NCBI GenBank assembly: GCA_016789205.1
Contig: JAEURF010000133.1
Coordinates: forward strand, 1-5,034
From: Anaerolineales bacterium
Lineage (GTDB): Bacteria > Chloroflexota > Anaerolineae > Anaerolineales > Villigracilaceae
Length of the DNA: 5,034 nucleotides
Reading direction: 5' to 3'
In this document: one piece after another, positions 1 through 5,034 of the stretch
Numbering within the stretch: position 1 is the first letter of the stretch
Layout: each line of letters opens with the position of its first letter
Made by a program: the position numbers and the translations under genes
Notes under the pieces: model-generated
What the model was told of the DNA's origin: nothing
The model's database searches: none
The model's input: the letters and a program-made list of their open reading frames with translations, nothing else

Positions 1-1526
1 GCATTATCCACTAAATTTTGGATGACCTCTATCATGCGCTCTTTATCCACATACATATTCGGGAGTTCGCTTTGTGTTTTTATTTCTACATGTTTTTCTT
101 TTAATTGAACTGCTACGCGTCCTAAAGCATCTTTGATAATTTCAGCAAAGGACACTTCTTCGGCTTTGTTCATAATTCTGCCGACACGCGATAATTCTAA
201 AAGCTCATTCAACAGGCGGTGCATTTTTTCTGTCGCTTCAGAAATCCGCTGAGTATCTTGCAAGAGGCGTTCGTAATTTCCAGTGCGTGCATCTTTTTCG
301 ATATATCCAAGATAACCACGAATTGTAATTAATGGAGCTTTCAAATCATGTGAAGTGGTGTAGGTAAAACGTTCCAATTCTTCGTTCTTTTTTTCAAGTT
401 GATGCACCAATTGCTCTTGAATCGCCAATTCACGCTGAATAGATTCCTGCAAACGGGTATTTTCAATGGCTATGGCTAAGTTTGCGGCAATCGTCTCTAG
501 CAAACGCACATCATTGTCAGTAAAGGCATATTCACGTTCAGTATTGTCAATGGCAATAATGCCAATTGCCCGTTCTTGAATCATCATCGGCGCCGCAATA
601 GAAGACTTAGGCAATTTGCTACTTCTATAAATTGTTCCGTAATTGACTGATTCATTTAACCAGTTTTCGTTAATCACCAATGGTTTTTTCATCTCCATGA
701 CACGCGTAGTAAGACCTCTGCCATACTGAATAGGTAGGTCGGGCATTCTTTGGTTGCCATCGTAATCATAAGGAAAGTGAATCAGGTTTGTTTTTGGGTT
801 ATGGAGCGCAATAAATAAGCTAGAGGCATTAAATGCTTGTTTGATGTGATATCCAGTTTCTTCAATTAAATTCGCAAGATTATTTTTTGCGATTAAGATT
901 TCACTGACCTCACGCATCGCCTCTAACTCCGTGATGCGTTCTTGAAGTTGCTCCTCAGCCTTTTTTCTATCTTGCAGTTCTTGCTCTGCTATAAAAATAT
1001 TTTTATTCAAGCGACTAATAATTAAGTATTGTAAACCTGTGACTAATAAGATTGAGAGCACAACTGCGAGATAATCCTGAAATGAATTGAACGGCGTAAA
1101 GCGATTGGTCAGCACGCCTATTGCCTCAAAATACCCAAAAGCAACGATACCAATTGCAAGCACTCCACCAATTGCTAGCGTTCCAGTAGTACCACCGATT
1201 AGCCCAGCAAATATCAAGATGACAATAAACCCTAAGATAGATGTATCGCGTATGCCGCTTTTTTGAAACATTACTGCGGCATTAATGATGATTCCAAAAA
1301 ATAATATTAACCAGCCCGCTGCAAAATAATATCCAAGTTGATTTAATACCAATGCTGCTAAAAATACCCCTGCCAATACAAGCATTTCACTGCGGTTTGC
1401 ATTGAAAAAGGCGAGTACGCAAGTGCAGATTAACCCTATAATTAAAACGAGGCGAATATTTCTACGAAACCCGAAAGGTTTTGCTGATAATTCTGGATAC
1501 AAAAATTGGTTAAAAAAAGATTTCAT
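1..1526 (-). CDS. Membrane-bound GAF-domain sensor histidine kinase (C-terminus missing)
   Basis: Two-component sensor kinase that should autophosphorylate on a histidine and pass the phosphate to a response regulator not seen in this window. I read 508 residues from the ATG at 1526-1524. About six hydrophobic helices (roughly residues 25-42, 48-65, 68-88, 94-111, 113-132, 150-170) form a polytopic membrane module with no large external loop. A charged, probably coiled-coil linker (172-205) leads to a GAF domain (about 205-355), a second helical linker (356-385) and a HisKA dimerisation domain. The phosphoacceptor is His393 in SHDLKAP. The reading leaves the window in the ATPase N box (NLVDN, 504-508), so the G boxes and any receiver domain lie outside. 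An in-frame TAA at 1538-1536 limits the start to this ATG or a GTG two codons upstream; neither has a good Shine-Dalgarno. The GAF ligand and the regulon cannot be inferred. It follows the tRNA on the same strand but is separated from it by a terminator. Class is secure; signal unknown. Confidence 0.94.
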   Translation of the reverse strand, partial: MKSFFNQFLYPELSAKPFGFRRNIRLVLIIGLICTCVLAFFNANRSEMLVLAGVFLAALVLNQLGYYFAAGWLILFFGIIINAAVMFQKSGIRDTSILGFIVILIFAGLIGGTTGTLAIGGVLAIGIVAFGYFEAIGVLTNRFTPFNSFQDYLAVVLSILLVTGLQYLIISRLNKNIFIAEQELQDRKKAEEQLQERITELEAMREVSEILIAKNNLANLIEETGYHIKQAFNASSLFIALHNPKTNLIHFPYDYDGNQRMPDLPIQYGRGLTTRVMEMKKPLVINENWLNESVNYGTIYRSSKLPKSSIAAPMMIQERAIGIIAIDNTEREYAFTDNDVRLLETIAANLAIAIENTRLQESIQRELAIQEQLVHQLEKKNEELERFTYTTSHDLKAPLITIRGYLGYIEKDARTGNYERLLQDTQRISEATEKMHRLLNELLELSRVGRIMNKAEEVSFAEIIKDALGRVAVQLKEKHVEIKTQSELPNMYVDKERMIEVIQNLVDN

Positions 1527-1563
1527 TGGCACATCTTAAAATAATTCTACTACCTATTATGTT

Positions 1564-1596
1564 AAAACAAAGAAATCCCATCAGGATGGGATTTCT
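1564..1596 (-). terminator. Rho-independent terminator of the tRNA-Thr transcript
   Basis: A perfect 10-bp inverted repeat (1571-1580 with 1587-1596, core AAATCCCA/TGGGATTT) encloses a 6-nt loop. Read on the minus strand it is followed by a T-rich run (TTGTTTT, 1570-1564). It starts 5 nt after the last tRNA base, as expected for an intrinsic terminator of a single-tRNA transcript. On the plus strand no T-run follows, so it is probably one-directional. It separates the tRNA from the kinase gene, which therefore needs its own promoter or readthrough. Confidence 0.85.
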
Positions 1597-1600
1597 CTTG

Positions 1601-1673
1601 AGCCACCGACGAGAGTCGAACTCGTGACCTAACGATTACGAATCGTTTGCTCTACCAACTGAGCTACGGTGGC
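1601..1673 (-). tRNA. tRNA-Thr (anticodon CGT)
   Basis: A full cloverleaf folds on the minus strand. The acceptor stem is GCCACCG/CGGTGGC (1673-1667 with 1608-1602), the D arm GCTC/GAGC with loop AGTTGGTA, the anticodon arm AACGA/TCGTT with loop TTCGTAA, the variable loop AGGTC, and the T arm ACGAG/CTCGT with loop TTCGACT. The anticodon CGT (1640-1638) reads the threonine codon ACG. G1-C72, C2-G71, G35 and U36, known threonine identity elements in E. coli, are all present. The gene is 73 nt long. CCA is not encoded (the next bases are CAA), so it must be added by CCA-adding nucleotidyltransferase. The discriminator base is T. Confidence 0.97.
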
Positions 1674-1693
1674 ATCTTAGTAAGCGAGGCGGG

Positions 1694-1722
1694 ATTATAA
1701 AAGAGACTGTAAAAGATTGCAA
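1694..1722 (-). promoter_or_regulatory. Sigma70-type promoter of the tRNA-Thr gene
   Basis: On the minus strand a -35 box TTGCAA (1722-1717) and a consensus -10 box TATAAT (1699-1694) are separated by exactly 17 bp. Transcription should start near 1687, leaving a leader of about 13 nt before the tRNA 5' end at 1673. The bases just after the -10 box are GC-rich (CCCGCC), a discriminator type typical of stringently controlled stable-RNA promoters. That regulation is inferred from known promoters and not shown here. Confidence 0.85.
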
Positions 1723-1763
1723 GTAATCTGAAATGAAAATATAGTAGATATGCCTTGCGTGTA

Positions 1764-1791
1764 TATAATTTCGATGATTTAATTAATTAAA
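1764..1791 (+). promoter_or_regulatory. Candidate -10 box and AT-only leader of the A-PCP-TE gene
   Basis: A perfect TATAAT lies at 1764-1769, but the expected -35 position (about 1741-1746) does not resemble TTGACA. Transcription would start near 1776, giving a leader of only about 16 nt. That leader contains a 14-bp perfect palindrome of A and T only (1778-1791) that ends at the base before the ATG, and no Shine-Dalgarno sequence. The weak -35 box would suit activator dependence, or the match may be chance in AT-rich DNA. The site lies between two divergent transcription units. Confidence 0.35.
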
Positions 1792-4557
1792 ATGAAGAAT
1801 ATTAATTTGTTTCTTGATTTGAATCGCACAGAATCTGATTACCAACGTGATGTTTCCTTGCAAACAATCGTTGAGAGGTGGGTTGATCGCCGCCCACACA
1901 AAATCGCAGCTAAATTTCAAGGCAAAGTAATTACTTACATAGAATTGGAAAAAAAGGCAAATCAGATAGCCCATATCTTGTTGCAAAGAGGTGTATCTAA
2001 AGGGGCATTTGTTGGTATTTTCCTTGAGCGTGGGCTTGATTTACTAATTGCTCAAGTTGGTGTGCTTAAGGCGGGTGCGGCTTTTGTTTGTTTTGATCCT
2101 GCCTATCCTCGCGATGCACTGACCCGAATTTTAGCTCAAGTCCCTTTATCTACTGTCATATCTAATGAAAACCTAAAAGCAGATTTCCCTATCAAATCTG
2201 TAACCATTTATTCTGTAGATGATAAAAACTTGTTGGCAAATGTAAGTGATAAACGGATTACTAACTCTACTCATTCAAGCGACCCTGCTTTTCTTCTATT
2301 TACATCTGGGTCTACCGGACAGCCAAAAGCAATTTTGCATACCCATCGCAATATTGTTGCACGATTTTCAAACACAAAATCTAAAACACAGTTTAATGAG
2401 CATAGTGTTTTTGCACAAGTTTCCCCAGTTTCATCAATTGATGCAATTGATGAAACTCTGTTACCCTTATTTTGTGGCGGACAAACTGCAATAACGCCCT
2501 ATGATGTAGTCGTTGACATTCCCAAGCTTGTTGAAAGCATGGCTAATGATGATGTGACTCACATTCTTTTAGTTCCTTCACTTTTAAGGGTTATCCTTGC
2601 TTCACAGGCTAAGATGGAGGTTCATTTAAGGAAAATAAAAACTTGGATGGTTGGAGGAGAAGCGTTAGCGGGCACTCTTGCCGCTCAATTTTATGAGCGG
2701 CTTCCGGATGCGCAATTGATAAATTATTATGGCTTAACAGAAGGCGATGTCTCTTTGCATATCGTTGAACCAAGGAAAAAATATTCTGGGTATGTACCGA
2801 TTGGGCGCCCAATTCAAAACACAAAAATATATTTGTTCGATGAAAACTCTGAATTAGTCTCCGCTGGGGAACCGGGCGAAATTTGCGTTGCCGGAGAAGG
2901 ATTGTTTCAGGAATATTTTGGAAACCCGGAGTTAGATTCCGAGCGTTGGGTTAAGAATCCTTTTGTGGAAGAATCAGAGAAAAGATATTCGCGTCTATTT
3001 AAAACAGGAGATGTAGCCAGAATTGGCGCAGAGGGTGAAATTGAATATATTGGACGAAAAGACCGCATGGTGAAAATTCGTGGCTTTCGTGTTGAATTGG
3101 GTGAAGTAGAAGGAGCCTTACTTAAACATCCTGATGTAAGTGCATGTGTCGTTACTGCACATCGGTCAGGTAAAGGCGATGCCACTCATGAAGAAGCGAA
3201 TCTAGTAGCGTATGTCGTGCTTAAATCAAGCAGTCAAATTACTTCGGCAAAGTTATTGTTATATGCCTCAGAATATCTTCCTAATTTTGCTGTACCAGCA
3301 GTAGTTATGTTAATGGACGAACTTCCGCTTTCTCCGAATGGCAAAGTTGATATCCGTAAATTGCCGGAACCAGTTTTTGTACTTTTGCCTAATCGAGACC
3401 AAGATATTGATGCGCCACGAAATCCAGTTGAACTTGAATTGATAAAGATGTGGGAAAAACTTTTACATCATGCGTCTATTGGGATTTATGACAACTTCTT
3501 CGAGATTGGCGGTGATTCTCTTGCCGCAATTGACCTTACCTTACAAATTGAAAAAAAATTTAACATTAGCCTACCCATTGCTGCTTTATTAGAAGCTCCT
3601 ACTGTTGAAAAACTAGCAGAAATGCTGAAAGGCAATAAAACTTATACATGGTCATCTCTGGTTCCAATTCGAGCAGGCGGAGAGCGACTTCCACTTTTTT
3701 GTATTCATGCAGATGGCGGCGTGTTATTTTATTATCAATTTGCCCAATATATGGACCGTTCCATTCCTATTTATGGTTTACAAGCGCGTGGTCTGTTAGG
3801 GCATGATGATGAACCTTTAGACCGTATTGAAGATATGGCTTCCCATTATATAAATGAAATTCGCACTGTTCAGCCAACAGGTCCGTATCTTTTGTGTGGT
3901 TATTCAACCGGCGGCTTCATTATTTTTGAAATGGCACAACAATTAAAAAACATGGGAGAAGAAGTTGCGCTCGTCTGCATGTTAGATGCTTATGGACCAA
4001 ACTATCCCAAAATCCTTCCGCAGAAGAATTTATTTTTATACAAGCTTTCTGTTCATTTGAATACACTGCGTACCTATGGGATAGTAAACCAAGTGAAATA
4101 TATTTGGGAACGTTCTTGGAAGCGAATGGCATATATACTTTCTCATTTAATTGGTTGGATATTCCCTTTGCTTCATCTGCCACTTCCGCACAGGGTAAGA
4201 TATAACCAAATTGCTCGTCTGATTAATAGAGCAGAGAATCAATATAAACCTAAAACCTATATAGGCGATATTGTTTTGCTCCGTGCCAGCGTTCAACCAG
4301 AAAACATATATCCGGATGCTCATTTGGGTTGGGGTGAGTTCGTCAAAGGCAATATCAAGGTATATGAGATAGATGGCACACATAATTCAATTATGCGTAT
4401 GCCTTATCTTTCAAAGCTAATTTCTGCGCTTCAAATGCAACTGGATGAGATTGAGAAAGAGAGGAAACCTGTTGAGGATAAATGTACCGTATCGCAATGC
4501 TCTCTTATCATACTTGCCCACTTGCTACACTGGGTGGAAAAGATACCGGTGGGATGA
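1792..4557 (+). CDS. Single-module NRPS-like synthetase: adenylation - carrier protein - thioesterase
   Basis: Cytosolic enzyme expected to adenylate an amino or carboxylic acid with ATP, load it as a thioester on its own carrier and release it through its thioesterase. Adenylation domain (about 15-530): A1 ITYIEL (48-53), A2 LKAG (92-95), A3 TSGSTGQPK (171-179), A5 NYYGLTE (311-317), A7 KTGD (404-407), A8 GRKDRMVKIRGFRVELGEVE (421-440), A10 NGKVD (516-520) with catalytic Lys518. Carrier domain (about 540-612): GGDSL, phosphopantetheine on Ser576. Type I thioesterase (about 630-885): GYSTGG, putative triad Ser705-Asp732-His864. Predicted code residues are D217 A218 E221 L259 M286 G288 Y312 V320 S321 K518; I recognise no substrate. 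There is no condensation domain, but the N-terminus starts like the usual linker before an A domain. An in-frame stop at 1780-1782 supports this ATG; no Shine-Dalgarno is visible. A phosphopantetheinyl transferase must be encoded elsewhere. The last 25 codons overlap the next gene. Architecture secure, product unknown. Confidence 0.95.
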   Translation: MKNINLFLDLNRTESDYQRDVSLQTIVERWVDRRPHKIAAKFQGKVITYIELEKKANQIAHILLQRGVSKGAFVGIFLERGLDLLIAQVGVLKAGAAFVCFDPAYPRDALTRILAQVPLSTVISNENLKADFPIKSVTIYSVDDKNLLANVSDKRITNSTHSSDPAFLLFTSGSTGQPKAILHTHRNIVARFSNTKSKTQFNEHSVFAQVSPVSSIDAIDETLLPLFCGGQTAITPYDVVVDIPKLVESMANDDVTHILLVPSLLRVILASQAKMEVHLRKIKTWMVGGEALAGTLAAQFYERLPDAQLINYYGLTEGDVSLHIVEPRKKYSGYVPIGRPIQNTKIYLFDENSELVSAGEPGEICVAGEGLFQEYFGNPELDSERWVKNPFVEESEKRYSRLFKTGDVARIGAEGEIEYIGRKDRMVKIRGFRVELGEVEGALLKHPDVSACVVTAHRSGKGDATHEEANLVAYVVLKSSSQITSAKLLLYASEYLPNFAVPAVVMLMDELPLSPNGKVDIRKLPEPVFVLLPNRDQDIDAPRNPVELELIKMWEKLLHHASIGIYDNFFEIGGDSLAAIDLTLQIEKKFNISLPIAALLEAPTVEKLAEMLKGNKTYTWSSLVPIRAGGERLPLFCIHADGGVLFYYQFAQYMDRSIPIYGLQARGLLGHDDEPLDRIEDMASHYINEIRTVQPTGPYLLCGYSTGGFIIFEMAQQLKNMGEEVALVCMLDAYGPNYPKILPQKNLFLYKLSVHLNTLRTYGIVNQVKYIWERSWKRMAYILSHLIGWIFPLLHLPLPHRVRYNQIARLINRAENQYKPKTYIGDIVLLRASVQPENIYPDAHLGWGEFVKGNIKVYEIDGTHNSIMRMPYLSKLISALQMQLDEIEKERKPVEDKCTVSQCSLIILAHLLHWVEKIPVG
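2427..2457. repeat. Perfect 13-bp inverted repeat containing a 9-bp tandem duplication, inside the adenylation domain
   Basis: Arms 2427-2439 and 2445-2457 are exact reverse complements around a 5-nt loop (2440-2444). Within them the 9-mer CAATTGATG occurs twice in tandem (2435-2443 and 2444-2452). The segment encodes V213 to T222, including the repeated Ile-Asp of SSIDAIDET. This is the A4 core, where the substrate-binding aspartate (Asp235 in GrsA numbering) lies. It could form a hairpin in mRNA or single-stranded DNA; no function is known to me. Confidence 0.8.
4474..4477 (+). promoter_or_regulatory. Shine-Dalgarno GAGG of the glycosyltransferase, inside the upstream gene
   Basis: GAGG lies 4 nt before the ATG at 4482, a slightly short but usable spacing, within the last codons of the A-PCP-TE gene. 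A second purine-rich stretch (AGAGAGGAAA, about 4458-4467) lies further upstream. No promoter or terminator is visible between the two genes, so the downstream gene is probably translated from the same mRNA and coupled to the upstream one. Confidence 0.55.
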
Positions 4558-5034
4558 ATGTTTACGTTCGTGACCTAACCAAAGAACTTGGCAAACTTGG
4601 TATTCATGTAGATGTGTTCACGCGTTCACAAGATGAACATGTGCCGCACGTTCTGCATGATTTAGGATTTGGCAATCGTGTCGTTCATATTCAAGCGGGT
4701 CCAGAAGAGCCAAAAGGCAAAGCGGATATTTCAAAATATATTCCTGAATTTGCAGAGGGAATTAAGAAATTCGCCGAAGAAAAAGGAATCATCTACGATG
4801 CGCTTCATAGCCACTACTGGATGTCTGGTTTGGCGGCGGAGATATTATCTAACGCTTGGGGCGGGACTCCGATTGTGCATATGTTTCACACACTTGGTGA
4901 AATGAAGAATCGGGTCGCAAGGTCTGATGAAGAACGTGCAGGCGAAGAGAGACTCGCAGGTGAGAGACAGGTTCTCCGTAGAGCGAAGCGGATTGTCGTC
5001 GCCACATTAGCAGAGTTGACTCAATTAAGATTCC
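4482..5034 (+). CDS. GT4-family glycosyltransferase, MshA / sucrose-phosphate-synthase-like (C-terminus missing)
   Basis: The first 184 residues of a GT-B fold, retaining, nucleotide-sugar-dependent glycosyltransferase, probably cytosolic. The N-terminal acceptor-side Rossmann domain is clear: a first beta strand (MYRIAMLSYH), then the glycine-rich GGKDTGGMNVYVRDL (18-32), typical of MshA and sucrose-phosphate synthase relatives. VDVFTR follows (43-48), then LHSHYWMSGLA (108-118), PIVHMFHTLGEMK (130-142) and a helix rich in Glu and Arg (146-168) leading to RIVVAT (170-175). The donor-binding C-terminal domain lies beyond the window, so donor and acceptor cannot be called. MshA itself makes the mycothiol precursor from UDP-GlcNAc and inositol-3-phosphate, but family resemblance alone does not justify the name. 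The ATG at 4482 is preferred because the conserved first strand starts at once and GAGG precedes it. It overlaps the A-PCP-TE gene by 76 bp in another frame, suggesting one operon. The family assignment is strong; the exact reaction is open. Confidence 0.92.
   Translation, partial: MYRIAMLSYHTCPLATLGGKDTGGMNVYVRDLTKELGKLGIHVDVFTRSQDEHVPHVLHDLGFGNRVVHIQAGPEEPKGKADISKYIPEFAEGIKKFAEEKGIIYDALHSHYWMSGLAAEILSNAWGGTPIVHMFHTLGEMKNRVARSDEERAGEERLAGERQVLRRAKRIVVATLAELTQLRF

Noticed and set aside
1544..1570. Possible kinase promoter on the minus strand (TAGAAT at 1549-1544 with TTGTTT at 1570-1565)
   Set aside because: The spacer is only 15 bp and the -35-like part is the T-run of the tRNA terminator; too weak to list, although the kinase probably has some promoter here.
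1601..1673. tRNA gene as an integration site for a mobile island
   Set aside because: No integrase, no direct repeat of the tRNA 3' end elsewhere in the window, and no clear composition break between the two sides.
2246..2494. An 82-codon plus-strand frame and several minus-strand frames (1783-1986, 2609-2824, 2907-3185, 3920-4183, 4147-4383)
   Set aside because: All overlap the A-PCP-TE gene, whose domain motifs run unbroken from end to end; none has a plausible ribosome binding site or a recognisable domain.
1792..4557. Condensation, ketoreductase, epimerase or methyltransferase domain in the synthetase
   Set aside because: The protein begins directly with the A-domain linker, and no HHxxxDG motif or insertion is seen between A8 and A10; all length is accounted for by A, PCP and TE.
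4669..4905. A 78-codon plus-strand open reading frame near the right edge
   Set aside because: It lies out of frame inside the glycosyltransferase, whose frame carries recognisable family motifs throughout; its own translation shows none.
4929..4975. Near-repeat of Glu-Arg-Ala-Gly-Glu-like units in the glycosyltransferase (residues 150-163)
   Set aside because: Short and imperfect, and it sits where MshA/SPS relatives carry a charged helix with a conserved Glu-Arg pattern.

Overview
This is a moderately AT-rich bacterial window with four genes in two divergent blocks. The left block reads leftward: a strong sigma70-type promoter, a tRNA-Thr(CGT), its intrinsic terminator, then a membrane sensor histidine kinase cut by the left edge. 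The right block reads rightward: a complete 921-residue single-module nonribosomal-peptide-synthetase-like protein (adenylation, carrier protein, thioesterase), followed with a 76-bp overlap by a MshA / sucrose-phosphate-synthase-like GT4 glycosyltransferase cut by the right edge.

Layout: 1-1526 (-) histidine kinase with six predicted membrane helices, GAF, HisKA and the start of the ATPase domain. 1564-1596 (-) terminator. 1601-1673 (-) tRNA-Thr. 1694-1722 (-) tRNA promoter. About 1723-1791 is the divergent intergenic region, with a candidate promoter and an AT-only palindrome touching the start codon. 1792-4557 (+) A-PCP-TE enzyme. 4482-5034 (+) glycosyltransferase, partial. No stretch longer than 300 bases lacks a gene.

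Taxonomy is only weakly indicated. GAF-linked histidine kinases, a MshA-like GT4 enzyme, roughly 40% GC by eye, a tRNA gene without an encoded CCA and poor Shine-Dalgarno sequences would fit an environmental lineage such as Chloroflexota (Anaerolineae), but this is a guess and no marker gene is present.

The most interesting part is the right block. A self-contained A-PCP-TE protein can in principle activate one amino or carboxylic acid, hold it on phosphopantetheine, and release it by hydrolysis, dimerisation or transfer. Its tight coupling to a sugar-nucleotide-dependent glycosyltransferase suggests a small pathway making a glycosylated or sugar-linked metabolite. That link is inferred from gene order alone. 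The substrate-code residues of the adenylation domain match no specificity I can name, and the C-terminal tail lies over the glycosyltransferase start. Nothing here suggests a mobile element, CRISPR array or defence system.
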